From JBBDLF01 sp040879025 (GTDB lineage: Bacteria > Pseudomonadota > Gammaproteobacteria > Pseudomonadales > Pseudohongiellaceae): a DNA stretch of 64,000 nt. Positions 54,822 through 64,000 of the stretch are shown here, one piece after another (position 1 is the stretch's first letter; every line of letters starts with the position of its first letter). The translations under genes and the position numbers were made by a program. The DNA lies in the NCBI GenBank assembly GCA_040879025.1, contig JBBDLF010000017.1, forward strand, positions 1 to 64,000, read 5' to 3'. The notes below the pieces were generated by a model. It did no database searches and was not told the origin of the DNA. It saw nothing but the letters and a program-made list of their open reading frames with translations.

Positions 54822-56120
54822 TCAATATCCCCGCTGTGTGAATTCCTTCAATCCATTATAGCGGGACTCGCCGCCCAGTTCTTCTTCAATACGCAGCAGT
54901 CGATTGTACTTGGCCACCCGGTCCGAGCGGCACAATGACCCGGTCTTGATCTGGCCAGCGCCGGTGGCGACGGCCAGATCGGCTATTGTGGTGTCTTCGG
55001 TCTCGCCAGAGCGATGGGAGATAACCGCCGTGTAACCGGCCTCGGTTGCCATGGCAATTGCCGCCAGGGTCTCCGTCAGGGTGCCAATCTGATTGAACTT
55101 GATCAGAATGGAATTGGCGATTTTCTCCCGGATTCCCCGTTCCAGAATTTTGGTGTTGGTGACGAACAAATCATCACCCACTAACTGCACTTTATCGCCT
55201 AGTTGGGCGGATAATTTAGCCCATCCGTCCCAGTCACTCTCGTCCATGCCATCCTCAATGGACAGAATGGGATAGCTTTTGCTCAATTGTTCCAGGTAAT
55301 CGACGAACCCGGGGGAGTCATAGCGGCGGTTCTCGCCCTTCAGATGGTATTTGCCGTCGGTATGGAACTCCGAGGCCGCGCAATCCAGCGCCAGGTGAAT
55401 ATCCTTTCCGGCTTTGAGGCCGGCGTCGTCAATGGCCTGCAAAATGGCATCAAGCGCACCGGCATTGGAGGGCAGGTTGGGCGCGAACCCGCCCTCGTCC
55501 CCCACCGCGGTGCTCAGTCCCTGTTTTTTCAGAACCGATTTGAGAGCGTGGAATATTTCCGCGCCATAACGCAGAGCCTCGCGGAAGCTGGGGGCACCGG
55601 TCGGCTGCACCATGAATTCCTGGATATCCACGTTGTTGTCGGCATGTTCACCGCCGTTGATGATGTTCATCATCGGTACGGGCAGGGAATACCGACCCGG
55701 CTTGCCTGTCAGGCTCGAGATGTGTTCATACAGAGGCTTGCCGGCATCGGCAGCCGCCGCCTTCGCCACGGCCAGCGACACCGCCAGTATGGCGTTGGCT
55801 CCGAGTGAGGACTTATTCTCTGTTCCATCCAGGTCGATCATCGCCTGGTCAAGGGCTTTCTGATCGGTGGCATCCCGGCCGATGAGCGATTCCCGGATAC
55901 GGGTGTTGACATTCCCGACGGCGGTGAGCACTCCTTTGCCCAGATAACGGCCCGGGTCCTTGTCGCGCAGTTCCAGGGCTTCTCTGGAGCCTGTGGAGGC
56001 ACCTGATGGGGCACAGGCGCGACCGGTTGCGCCGCTGTTCAATATCACATCAGCCTCGACGGTGGGGTTGCCACGGGAATCCAGAACCTCTCTGGCGCGG
56101 ATCTCTTTTATTTCAGCCAT
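54822..56120 (-). CDS. eno: Enolase
   Basis: Glycolytic enzyme converting 2-phosphoglycerate to phosphoenolpyruvate; also an RNA degradosome subunit in E. coli. The 432 residues match E. coli Eno (432). Catalytic and metal residues are visible in GASTGSREALELRD near 40, SIEDGMDESDWDGW near 285, LVGDDLFVTN near 310, NQIGTLTET near 340 and the signature ISHRSGETEDTTIADLAV near 370. It lies between kdsA and ftsB. Confidence 0.97.
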   Translation of the reverse strand: MAEIKEIRAREVLDSRGNPTVEADVILNSGATGRACAPSGASTGSREALELRDKDPGRYLGKGVLTAVGNVNTRIRESLIGRDATDQKALDQAMIDLDGTENKSSLGANAILAVSLAVAKAAAADAGKPLYEHISSLTGKPGRYSLPVPMMNIINGGEHADNNVDIQEFMVQPTGAPSFREALRYGAEIFHALKSVLKKQGLSTAVGDEGGFAPNLPSNAGALDAILQAIDDAGLKAGKDIHLALDCAASEFHTDGKYHLKGENRRYDSPGFVDYLEQLSKSYPILSIEDGMDESDWDGWAKLSAQLGDKVQLVGDDLFVTNTKILERGIREKIANSILIKFNQIGTLTETLAAIAMATEAGYTAVISHRSGETEDTTIADLAVATGAGQIKTGSLCRSDRVAKYNRLLRIEEELGGESRYNGLKEFTQRGY

Positions 56121-56206
56121 TGTGTTGCCAATCCTTGTGTGAAATCAGTGGTCAGACAGAAAATCCTGATATACGGTACAGGCGTCGGAGTCATCCGGGC
56201 CAGCCC

Positions 56207-57052
56207 TCAGGCGGTATCCAGCGCGGGAAACGACTTGACCAGCCGGTCCAGGGACTGCATTTGCGCCAGAAAAGGCTCCACCTGGTCAAGCACGAGGGCA
56301 CAGGGGCCATCGCAAAGTGCCTTGTCAGGATCGGGATGTGCTTCCAGAAACAGGCCGCCTATCCCTTGAGACATACCCGCCCGTGCGAGCGCCGTGACGT
56401 CCCGGCGCCGACCGCCCGCGCTGTCGGCGCGCCCACCGGGTTGTTGCAGGGAATGAGTGACATCGAACACCAGCGGATAGTCGAATTGCTTCATCACCGC
56501 AAAACCCAGCATGTCCACAACCAGGTTGTTATAGCCAAAGCTGCTGCCACGCTCGCAGAGCATCAGTTGGTCATTGCCGTAGTGTTCAAACTTGGCCAGG
56601 ATATGCCGCATTTCGCCCGGTGCCAGAAACTGGGCCTTCTTGATATTGATCACGGCGCCGGTTCTGGCCAGGGCTTCCACCAGGTCGGTCTGGCGCGACA
56701 GAAACGCCGGTAACTGCAATACATCCACCACCTCCGCGGCCGGGGCAGCCTGGCGCGGCTCGTGAATATCCGTCAACACGGGCACGGAAAATGTCTGTTT
56801 TATTTCTTCCAGCATCTTCAGCCCTTCGTCCAGACCGGGACCGCGGAAGGAATCGTTGGAAGAACGATTGGCCTTGTCGAATGAGGCTTTGTATACATAG
56901 GGGATGCCGAGCCTCGCCGTCACCTCTGTAAACTTTTCCGCAACCCGCAGCGCGATGTCACGGCTTTCCAAAACGTTCATTCCAGCAAACAGCACAAAGG
57001 GGTGGTCGTTGGAGACCGCTACGTTACCGATATTGATGATCTTGAGAGTCAT
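56207..57052 (-). CDS. kdsA: 3-deoxy-8-phosphooctulonate synthase
   Basis: Condenses phosphoenolpyruvate with arabinose-5-phosphate to KDO-8-phosphate, a precursor of the lipopolysaccharide core. The 281 residues match E. coli KdsA (284). YKASFDKANRSSNDSFRGPG near residue 55 and DIHEPRQAAPAAEVVDVLQL near 96 bind substrates; VFDVTHSLQQPGG near 200 is a late signature. The enzyme proves a lipopolysaccharide-bearing outer membrane. It follows pyrG by 25 bases. Confidence 0.96.
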   Translation of the reverse strand: MTLKIINIGNVAVSNDHPFVLFAGMNVLESRDIALRVAEKFTEVTARLGIPYVYKASFDKANRSSNDSFRGPGLDEGLKMLEEIKQTFSVPVLTDIHEPRQAAPAAEVVDVLQLPAFLSRQTDLVEALARTGAVINIKKAQFLAPGEMRHILAKFEHYGNDQLMLCERGSSFGYNNLVVDMLGFAVMKQFDYPLVFDVTHSLQQPGGRADSAGGRRRDVTALARAGMSQGIGGLFLEAHPDPDKALCDGPCALVLDQVEPFLAQMQSLDRLVKSFPALDTA

Positions 57053-57077
57053 GCCGGAGATGCCGCGATGTTATTCA

Positions 57078-58763
57078 TCAACTGCTTATCGCCCGGGCAT
57101 TGGCAGCGGATTCCGGCGTGACCGGAATATGTCCGCCCTGCCCCGCCTGCCGTGCCAGCGCCGCCTGGATAAAGCCGGTAAACAGCGGGTGCCCCTCGCG
57201 GGGGGTAGAAGTAAATTCGGGATGAAACTGGCAGCCCACGAACCAGGGATGATTCGGCGCTTCGATAACCTCCACCAAAGACGCATCCATTGAGCGGCCG
57301 ACGATTTTCAGTCCCGCACCCGCGACGACATCGACGAAGTCGTTGTTGACTTCATACCGGTGGCGATGCCGCTCGACTATGACATCCTTGCCGTAGCAGG
57401 CATGGGTGAGTGAATTCGGTACCAGTCTGCATTCCTGCGCTCCCAGACGCATGGTACCGCCAAGATCGGAATCTTCCGAGCGGGTTTCGAGATCACCGGC
57501 GCGGTTGGTCCATTCACTGATCAGGGCAATGACCGGACTCTTGCAACCCTGTTTGAACTCGGAACTGTGAGCGTCTTCCAGTTTTGCCACATGGCGTGCG
57601 AATTCAATGACAGCCGCCTGCATGCCGAGACAGATGCCAAGGTAAGGAATGTTGTTCTCCCGGGCGTACTGCGCCGCCAGGATCATCCCCTCCACGCCGC
57701 GCTCACCAAACCCACCGGGTACCAGTATCGCGTCCTGCGCCTGCAGCAGTGAAATGCCCTTCTCAAGCAGGTCGGACGAGTCGATATAGGTGATATTGAC
57801 CTTGGTGCGCGTCTGAATGCCGGCATGGCTGACGGCCTCGGTCAAGGATTTGTAAGCATCCAACAGGTCCATGTACTTGCCCACCATGGCGATATTTACT
57901 TCCTTGTCCGGACGCAGTTTTGCATCCACCACCCGATCCCATTCGGAAAAGTCCGCAGGGGGACACTGCAACTGAAATTTGCGCACGATGATTTCGTCCA
58001 GCCCGTTACTCCAGAGAATGGACGGAATGCGGTAAATGGTATCGGTGTCGGGCAGCGAGACTACGGCTTCCAACTCAACGTTGGTGAACAGGGAAATTTT
58101 CTGGCGTACCGACTCCGGTATCTCGTGGTCGGAACGACAAATGAGAATGTCCGGCTGAATACCGATGGACCGCAGTTCCTTCACGGAGTGCTGGGTGGGC
58201 TTTGATTTGGTTTCACCAGCGGTGGCAATGAACGGCACCAGGGTCAGGTGCATGAACAGAGTGCGACTGGAGCCGAGTTCCACCTTCAGTTGCCGTATCG
58301 CTTCCAGAAAGGGTTGGGATTCGATGTCACCCACGGTGCCGCCAATTTCCACCAGAGCAACGTCGGCGTCATCGGCACCTTCCACGATGCGCCGTTTTAT
58401 CTCATCGGTAATATGGGGAATCACCTGAATCGTCGCGCCCAGATAGTCGCCCCGCCGCTCTTTCTTCAACACTTCTTCATACACCTTGCCGGTGGTGAAG
58501 TTGTTGCGCTGGGACATGGTGGTGCGAATGAAGCGTTCGTAGTGGCCGAGGTCGAGATCGGTTTCCGCGCCGTCTTCGGTAACGAACACTTCGCCGTGCT
58601 GAAAAGGGCTCATAGTGCCGGGATCCACATTGATATAGGGATCCAGTTTAAGCATGGTGACGTTGAGACCGCGGGCTTCGAGGATAGCCGCCAGAGATGC
58701 AGAAGCGATGCCCTTACCCAGTGAAGAAACCACACCACCGGTAATGAATATATATCGCGTCAT
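57078..58763 (-). CDS. pyrG: CTP synthase
   Basis: Makes CTP from UTP, ATP and glutamine. From ATG 58763 there are 561 residues. The synthase half opens TRYIFITGGVVSSLGKG; the class I glutamine amidotransferase half has GGFGERGVEGMI near 352, the nucleophile Cys in LGICLGMQ near 380 and the His-Glu pair in CQFHPEFTSTP near 516. An in-frame ATG at 58808 would add 15 residues before the invariant MTRYIF start and is not preferred; GGGGTG precedes the chosen ATG. Confidence 0.96.
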   Translation of the reverse strand: MTRYIFITGGVVSSLGKGIASASLAAILEARGLNVTMLKLDPYINVDPGTMSPFQHGEVFVTEDGAETDLDLGHYERFIRTTMSQRNNFTTGKVYEEVLKKERRGDYLGATIQVIPHITDEIKRRIVEGADDADVALVEIGGTVGDIESQPFLEAIRQLKVELGSSRTLFMHLTLVPFIATAGETKSKPTQHSVKELRSIGIQPDILICRSDHEIPESVRQKISLFTNVELEAVVSLPDTDTIYRIPSILWSNGLDEIIVRKFQLQCPPADFSEWDRVVDAKLRPDKEVNIAMVGKYMDLLDAYKSLTEAVSHAGIQTRTKVNITYIDSSDLLEKGISLLQAQDAILVPGGFGERGVEGMILAAQYARENNIPYLGICLGMQAAVIEFARHVAKLEDAHSSEFKQGCKSPVIALISEWTNRAGDLETRSEDSDLGGTMRLGAQECRLVPNSLTHACYGKDVIVERHRHRYEVNNDFVDVVAGAGLKIVGRSMDASLVEVIEAPNHPWFVGCQFHPEFTSTPREGHPLFTGFIQAALARQAGQGGHIPVTPESAANARAISS

Positions 58764-58889
58764 TTGCACCCCATTGATAAAGCCGTGCAGACGTGGACGA
58801 ATCGGCACCTCAGATGGGACCTCAGATTACCAGAGGCGTAGTTGAACCACAATCGGTTTATTCGGAATGGCGCCCGCGGCGCGATCCAT

Positions 58890-60239
58890 TCAAGGGGCTT
58901 TCCAGCAAACCGACACACCCTGTTCCGGGTCTGCGGCCTGATGCCCTTCGCACACACCGATGCCCGGAATACAGGCCAGCTCACTACCCGCGTACAGCAA
59001 CGGAGTGCGATCACGCAGCCAGGGCGCCACGGCCTGCTCCTGCAATACTTTTTTCAGCGGTTTACCGGCCCGGCCCGCCAGCTTGCAGTATTCGCCTCCC
59101 TGCCGGTAGCGCACAGTCACGACCGCCGCTTCCGGCAATCGCCACGGACCCCCGCGCTCCAGCATCAAATACCCGTTTTGCGGCAGGTTCAGCCGAGGCT
59201 CCTGCAACGGACGCCAGTCTGCCTTATAAGCCGGCTCCAGCGGTCTGAGCCTGGGCAACAGATACAGCCGGTCGCGGTAACGACGCAGTTCATCCTTGCC
59301 GAGAATCAGGCTCGCGGCACGGTCTTCCCGTGCAGGCAGAACCTCCCGGGTCAAGCGCCGCAACAGTTCCCATCCGGGTTCCGGCAGTCCCAGTGTTCGC
59401 AGCCAATAGCGCAGCACATTGCGTTGTCGGGGTTCACTCAGACGCCGCAAAGGTCCGGTGGCGAGTACCCGCCCGGTCTCCTCCGGCCGGGGACTCACTC
59501 CGGAATCCGGTTTCGCCGAGACCAGCAGAGAGTGCAGATCCGCCTGCGCCAGGTCGTCCAGCAGCGCGCTCGCCTCGGCACTCAGTGTCAGTGTTTTGGA
59601 CCAACTCTCCCGATAGCCGGGCCAGCGTGATTCGACAAGCGGCAACAGGGTCAGGCGGCAATAGTTGCGATCAAAGGCGGTGTTCTGGTTACTGTCATCG
59701 GTAATGTATTCGAGCTGGTGCGCCGCGCCATATTCCTGAATCTGTGCACGACCCAGGTCCAGCAGAGGCCTCAACACCTGGCCCCGTCCGAGCGGCCTTG
59801 TTCGCGGGATCGCCGCCATCCCGCGCGGTCCGGCGCCCCGCATCAACCTGAGCAGCAGGGTCTCCATCTGGTCATCCAGATGATGGCCCACCAACAGACA
59901 TTCGCCGTCACCGAGACGTTCCTCAAAGGCTTTATACCTGGCTTCCCGTGCCCGTTCTTCCAGGCTTTCGCCACCGGACCGGTTCACGTTCACCAGGACC
60001 ACCTCAAGCGCCACTCCGAGTTTTTGGCACAATGTTTCACAAAACGCAGCCCAGTCGTCCGCCTTGTCGCTGATACCGTGATGTACATGAATCGCACGAA
60101 TACTGTTCAGGTCCGGCAATGCAGCCAGCGCGTGCAGCAGCGCCACCGAATCCAGGCCACCGCTGAGCGCGACCACCCAACGGGTGTTACCGGGAAGTTT
60201 GCTGATGTGCCGGCGCAGGGTGTCAGGGAGGATATGCAT
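58890..60239 (-). CDS. tilS: tRNA(Ile)-lysidine synthetase
   Basis: Converts C34 of the CAU anticodon to lysidine so that tRNA-Ile reads AUA. The PP-loop SGGLDS lies at residues 26-31, with HVHHGISDKADDW near 52 and GHHLDDQMETLLLRL near 118 in the adenylation domain. The C-terminal TilS domain (WLRDRTPLLYAGSELACIPG) completes the 449 residues (E. coli 432). It is 52 bases after accA and on the same strand. Confidence 0.95.
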   Translation of the reverse strand: MHILPDTLRRHISKLPGNTRWVVALSGGLDSVALLHALAALPDLNSIRAIHVHHGISDKADDWAAFCETLCQKLGVALEVVLVNVNRSGGESLEERAREARYKAFEERLGDGECLLVGHHLDDQMETLLLRLMRGAGPRGMAAIPRTRPLGRGQVLRPLLDLGRAQIQEYGAAHQLEYITDDSNQNTAFDRNYCRLTLLPLVESRWPGYRESWSKTLTLSAEASALLDDLAQADLHSLLVSAKPDSGVSPRPEETGRVLATGPLRRLSEPRQRNVLRYWLRTLGLPEPGWELLRRLTREVLPAREDRAASLILGKDELRRYRDRLYLLPRLRPLEPAYKADWRPLQEPRLNLPQNGYLMLERGGPWRLPEAAVVTVRYRQGGEYCKLAGRAGKPLKKVLQEQAVAPWLRDRTPLLYAGSELACIPGIGVCEGHQAADPEQGVSVCWKAP

Positions 60240-60291
60240 TATGGCTACGGTATAGGTATTGGCAACGACTGAGAGGACGAACCGGCTATTA

Positions 60292-61245
60292 TTAACTGGT
60301 TATACCATAACTCATCAATCGCTTGTACCGCCGTTCGATCAGATCGTCCAGTTCCAGTGCGCCAAGGCGCTCCATCTGGTCCAGCAGGGCTTCCTTGATG
60401 CTGGCGGCCGCCGAGGCTGCGTCGCGGTGGGCGCCGCCGGGCGGTTCGGGAATGGTATAGTCGACGATGCCAAGTTCCTCAAGGCGCGCCGAGGTTACCC
60501 CCATCGCTTCAGCCGCGGCTGACGCATATTTTGACGACTTCCACAGAATTGTGGCGCACCCTTCCGGAGTGATGACCGTATAAGTTGAGTACTGCAACAT
60601 ATTCAGCTGATCCGACACACCGATGGCGATGGCGCCGCCAGAGTTCGCCTCCCCGGTAACGGTGGCTATGACGGGTGTACGGATGCGGCTCATCATCGCC
60701 ATGTTTTCGGCAATGGCCTCATTGATGCCTCGCTCCTCGGAATCCATACCGGGGTAGGCGCCCGGGGTGTCGATAAAGGTAAGTACGGGCAACTTGAAAC
60801 GCTCAGCCAACGTGACCAGGCGGCGTGCCTTGCGATACCCTTCGGGGCGCGGCATGCCGAAATTGTGGCGGACTTTCTCCTTGGTACCGCGACCCTTCTG
60901 GTGGCCGATAACCATCACCGGCTTGTCATCCAGTCGAGCAACCCCGCCGATTAGCGCCAGGTCGTCCGCAAACAGCCGATCTCCGTGAAGCTCATCGAAA
61001 TCATCAAAGATGTGGTGAATGTAATCGAGCGTGTAAGGACGAAGCGGATGACGCGCAACCTGGGAAATCTGCCAGGGGGTGAGGTTGTTGTAGATTTTTT
61101 CGGTGAGCTTTGTGCTCTTGTCGACCAGATTCTGAATTTCTTCGTTGAGATTCAGTTCATTGTCGGTGCCTACCAGTCGCAGCTCGGCAATTTTGACTTC
61201 CAGTTCTGCAATAGGTTGTTCAAAGTCCAGATAATTCGGATTCAT
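60292..61245 (-). CDS. accA: Acetyl-CoA carboxylase carboxyltransferase subunit alpha
   Basis: Alpha subunit of the carboxyltransferase that makes malonyl-CoA for fatty acid synthesis. The 317 residues match E. coli AccA (319). YLDFEQPIAELEVKIAELR opens the chain; LTFIDTPGAYPGMDSEERG near 160 and TGEANSGGAIAIGVSD near 203 are the crotonase-fold active-site loops. It lies 51 bases after dnaE, the usual dnaE-accA-tilS order. Confidence 0.97.
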   Translation of the reverse strand: MNPNYLDFEQPIAELEVKIAELRLVGTDNELNLNEEIQNLVDKSTKLTEKIYNNLTPWQISQVARHPLRPYTLDYIHHIFDDFDELHGDRLFADDLALIGGVARLDDKPVMVIGHQKGRGTKEKVRHNFGMPRPEGYRKARRLVTLAERFKLPVLTFIDTPGAYPGMDSEERGINEAIAENMAMMSRIRTPVIATVTGEANSGGAIAIGVSDQLNMLQYSTYTVITPEGCATILWKSSKYASAAAEAMGVTSARLEELGIVDYTIPEPPGGAHRDAASAAASIKEALLDQMERLGALELDDLIERRYKRLMSYGITS

Positions 61246-61296
61246 AAATTACTTCTTTCAGCTTCAGGCGACGTGTCAATTCGGCGATACGGTCGG

Positions 61297-64000
61297 TCAG
61301 GAGTAATCGAGCATAACCCTGTCCTTGCCGTATTCCGATTTCAATCGCTGAATAAGCTCGTCATCCAGAGAGACCGTCCAGTCGTCGCCGAGCATTATAC
61401 ATCCTTTGGCATCCTTGCGGTGGTAGTGTATCACCACCGGGCAGCCCGCGGCCGGCGCGGTCTCGGCAAGTCCGTGGTCTCCGGCCGCGCCTACCGCCAC
61501 CACGCTACCGTTGCCGCCGCTTACGCGAACACATTTGTAGGGCTGCAGAATTTGCGCCAGTTGCTCGCAAAATCCGCTCGTCAACTCATCAGCGGAAAGG
61601 CTCACACCCAGTCGGCGAGCGAACTTGCGGCGGGCTTCAGTCAGGGTCATCGCCTCCCTGGCGCGTCCCCGGACGCCTCCATGGTAGTCATCCACCGACA
61701 CCAGACACTCAACAACGAGAATCTCGTGCTTGTGTAATTTATCGCGGAATTGTTCATATTCCTTGGCAAAAAATGAAACTTCCATACGGGCGCTGCGATC
61801 ATCCAGTTCGACGAAGGCAATGGTATCGCCCCGTTTGCTTTTCATCGAGCGAAGCGTATGCACCAGCCCCGCCACCAACTGGGGCTCCCTTTCCGGGCGT
61901 AAATTTGCCAGGCGGGCTCGGGTAAATTTATCCAGTTCCGGCAAATATTCGTCAATGGGATGGCCGGAAAGATGCAGGCCCAACGCCTCCAGTTCAGCGG
62001 CAAGACGCTGTTTTTGACTCCAGGGCCTCGCGGCGCGATGACCCAGAGAAGCCGGGGTGTCGGGTTCGGGCTCAATCGCTCCGAACATGTCGGCCACGCC
62101 ACTGTCCTGATTGCGGCAACTTTGTTCCGCCGCCTGCACCGTCTCAGGCAAGTTCGCCATCAGACAGGCTCGCTTAAGGTCGATTTCGCCCTCGAGCAGG
62201 CCATCCATTGCGCCGGATCGAATAAGAGCTTCCATAGTGCGTTTGTTTACACTGCGTGCGTCCACCCGGGTACAGAAGTCAAGCAGGCTGGTGAAAATTC
62301 CGTCACTGCGCGCTGCGATGATACTGTTGACGGGCCCTTCGCCAAGCCCCTTGATCGCCCCCAGCGCATAGACAATTTCACCGCTGTCGTTGACTGTGAA
62401 GTTGTATTCACCGGCATTCACATCGGGCCTGGCAAGAGGAATTTTCATGCTGCGGCATTCGTCTATCAATGTGACGAGTTTATCCGTGTTTTGCATATCA
62501 GCGGTCAGTACCGCGGCCATGAAATAAGCCGGGTAATGCACCTTGAGCCAGGCTGTTTGGTAGGAAACCAGCGCATAAGCCGCGGAATGGGACTTATTGA
62601 AGCCGTAACCGGCGAACTTTTCCATCAGGTCAAAAATGGACCCGGCAAGCTGCCCCTCAATGCCATTGACTTTCGCTCCGGCCATAAACAACGATCGCTG
62701 CTTGTCCATCTCCTCCTGTTTCTTCTTGCCCATCGCGCGCCGTAGCATGTCGGCGCCACCCAGCGTGTAGTTCGCCAGAACCTGAGCTATTTTCATCACC
62801 TGTTCCTGATACAGGATAACACCGTAGGTATTGCCCAGCACAGATTTCAGATCGGGGTGAGGATAGAAGACTTTTTCACGACCGTGCTTGCGGTTGATAT
62901 AGTCATCCACCATGCCGGACTGCAGCGGTCCGGGTCGGAACAACGCCACCAGCGCAATCATGTCTTCAAAGCCATTCGGTTGCAGACGCTTGATCAGATC
63001 TTTCATGCCGCGCGATTCAAGCTGGAATATCGCGGTGGTTTCTCCACTTTGGAGCATTTCATAAACCGAGGCGTCATCCAGGGGAAGTTCGGTAATGTCC
63101 AAATGTTCACTGTCCGGGCCGCGAACCTGGCGGTTGATCATTTTGACCGCCCAATCAATAATGGTCAACGTGCGCAATCCCAGAAAGTCGAATTTGACGA
63201 GCCCCACTGTCTCCACATCATTCTTGTCAAATTGGGTAACGAGTCCCTCACCATTGTCATCGCAGTACAAGGGTGTGAAGTCGGTGAGCTTCGTCGGTGC
63301 GATAACCACACCCCCGGCGTGCTTGCCGACGTTGCGGGTAATGCCCTCCAACTTGAAGGCCATTTCCATGATTTCCTGCGCATCCTCGTCACTGTCGATA
63401 AATTCCCCAAGCTGCGGTTCCTGTTCCAGCGCCTTGTGCAGTGTCATACCCGGCTCGAAAGGAATCAGCTTCGACAGTTTATCCGCCAGTCCGTACGACT
63501 TGCCCTGAACCCGGGCGACATCTCGAACGACCGCCTTGGCCGCCATGGTACCGAAGGTAATAATCTGGGACACCGCCTCCTTCCCGTATAATTCAGCCAC
63601 GTGCTGAATGACACGGTCCCTGCCCTCCATGCAGAAATCCACATCGAAATCGGGCATTGAAACCCGTTCGGGATTAAGGAAACGCTCGAACAGCAGGTCG
63701 TAGCGCAACGGATCCAGATCAGTGATTCCCAGCGCGTAGGCAACGATTGATCCGGCGCCCGAGCCACGCCCTGGACCCACCGGAATATCGTTGTCCCTGG
63801 CCCACTGGATAAACTCCATCACGATCAGGAAGTAACCGGCAAATCCCATCTGATTGATAATGTTCAGCTCGAACTGCAGGCGCTCATGATAGGTTTTCGT
63901 CACCGCGTCACGGTCGCCGTCCTCTCGCGGCAGCGACGAGGCCAGTCGGCGATCCAGCCCCTGCCGGCTGACTGCGCAAAAAAAGTCCTCCACGGTCTGG
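61297..64000 (-). CDS. dnaE: DNA polymerase III alpha subunit (5' part outside the window)
   Basis: Replicative polymerase of the family C type. The visible 900 or so residues lack the N-terminal PHP domain, which lies beyond the window edge; the frame is open to the end. The palm has GPGRGSGAGSIVAYALGITD and the catalytic aspartates in SMPDFDVDFCMEGRD. The fingers include KFDFLGLRTL and FAGYGFNKSHSAAYALVSYQ; the helix-hairpin-helix region and the OB domain (VAGLVHTLRSMKSKRGDTIA) follow, then the C-terminal tau-binding region. No disruption is seen. Confidence 0.96.
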   Translation of the reverse strand, partial: QTVEDFFCAVSRQGLDRRLASSLPREDGDRDAVTKTYHERLQFELNIINQMGFAGYFLIVMEFIQWARDNDIPVGPGRGSGAGSIVAYALGITDLDPLRYDLLFERFLNPERVSMPDFDVDFCMEGRDRVIQHVAELYGKEAVSQIITFGTMAAKAVVRDVARVQGKSYGLADKLSKLIPFEPGMTLHKALEQEPQLGEFIDSDEDAQEIMEMAFKLEGITRNVGKHAGGVVIAPTKLTDFTPLYCDDNGEGLVTQFDKNDVETVGLVKFDFLGLRTLTIIDWAVKMINRQVRGPDSEHLDITELPLDDASVYEMLQSGETTAIFQLESRGMKDLIKRLQPNGFEDMIALVALFRPGPLQSGMVDDYINRKHGREKVFYPHPDLKSVLGNTYGVILYQEQVMKIAQVLANYTLGGADMLRRAMGKKKQEEMDKQRSLFMAGAKVNGIEGQLAGSIFDLMEKFAGYGFNKSHSAAYALVSYQTAWLKVHYPAYFMAAVLTADMQNTDKLVTLIDECRSMKIPLARPDVNAGEYNFTVNDSGEIVYALGAIKGLGEGPVNSIIAARSDGIFTSLLDFCTRVDARSVNKRTMEALIRSGAMDGLLEGEIDLKRACLMANLPETVQAAEQSCRNQDSGVADMFGAIEPEPDTPASLGHRAARPWSQKQRLAAELEALGLHLSGHPIDEYLPELDKFTRARLANLRPEREPQLVAGLVHTLRSMKSKRGDTIAFVELDDRSARMEVSFFAKEYEQFRDKLHKHEILVVECLVSVDDYHGGVRGRAREAMTLTEARRKFARRLGVSLSADELTSGFCEQLAQILQPYKCVRVSGGNGSVVAVGAAGDHGLAETAPAAGCPVVIHYHRKDAKGCIMLGDDWTVSLDDELIQRLKSEYGKDRVMLDYS

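Noticed and set aside
1..64000. Prophage, insertion sequence, tRNA, rRNA or CRISPR features
   Set aside because: No integrase, transposase, structural phage gene, tRNA-like cloverleaf or spaced direct-repeat array was found on reading both strands; small RNAs cannot be excluded by eye.

Overview
This window is a stretch of a gammaproteobacterial chromosome, probably from a draft or metagenome assembly: it holds a 10-N gap and two long G/C homopolymers. The block truD-ispF-ispD-ftsB-eno-kdsA-pyrG-tilS-accA-dnaE, with mutS, fdxA and nlpD beside it, is a gammaproteobacterial core arrangement. The TonB-dependent receptors, an FNR with all four cluster cysteines, a complete glycogen pathway and a Fur-type haem locus suggest a free-living heterotroph that meets low oxygen and iron limitation. 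No species call is justified.

Layout. 0.1-4 kb: pncC, a CBS-domain protein, then (minus strand) fbaB-glk-host-attachment-like gene. 4.2-9 kb: hsp20-lon, converging on a PCMT/erythromycin-esterase fusion. 9-19 kb: glycogen and maltodextrin metabolism (glgP, malQ, GH57, glgB, glgA). 19-22 kb: minus-strand fnr, a 56-residue acidic protein, glgC and an HPF/cold-shock fusion, preceded by a PilZ gene. 22-29 kb: a tight four-gene operon (VTT/DedA-like membrane protein, six-hairpin glycosidase, GT4 glycosyltransferase, phosphodiesterase-EEP fusion). 29.6-33 kb: a large TonB-dependent receptor. 33-36.6 kb: a Fur-box haem operon, hemP, haem receptor and an exported CbiX-like chelatase. 36.8-45.4 kb: a signalling operon of a 1,993-residue soluble poly-HAMP hybrid kinase, CheR, a REC-histidine kinase and a REC protein. 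45.5-49.5 kb: a flavoprotein, mutS, fdxA. 49.6-64 kb: nlpD, a PopT/DUF368 transporter gene, pcm, and the isoprenoid, cell division, glycolysis, KDO, CTP, tRNA, lipid and replication block, ending in a dnaE cut by the window edge.

Two non-coding patterns tie regions together. First, three divergent promoter regions (near 4.1, 9.0 and 15.0 kb) each carry a perfect TTGAC-N4-GTCAA palindrome, and a fourth near-match lies before the 22-29 kb operon; most have a -10-like hexamer at the spacing expected for a class II FNR site (centre about -41). The window's own fnr, co-oriented with glgC, is the obvious candidate regulator, giving a possible low-oxygen carbon-storage and stress regulon. Second, a palindromic element of about 37 bp with a Fur-box-like centre occurs six times, always as a pair between convergent genes (lon/pcm-ere, glgA/hpf-csd, fdxA/nlpD). 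In three cases it supplies the stop codon, so Lon, GlgA and the HPF-cold-shock protein all end in Gly-Val-Gly-Gly-Glu.

The most promising less-described systems are the haem operon with an exported duplicated chelatase, the poly-HAMP kinase coupled to CheR without any chemoreceptor, the VTT/glycosidase/GT4/phosphodiesterase operon, and the convergent-gene palindrome family.
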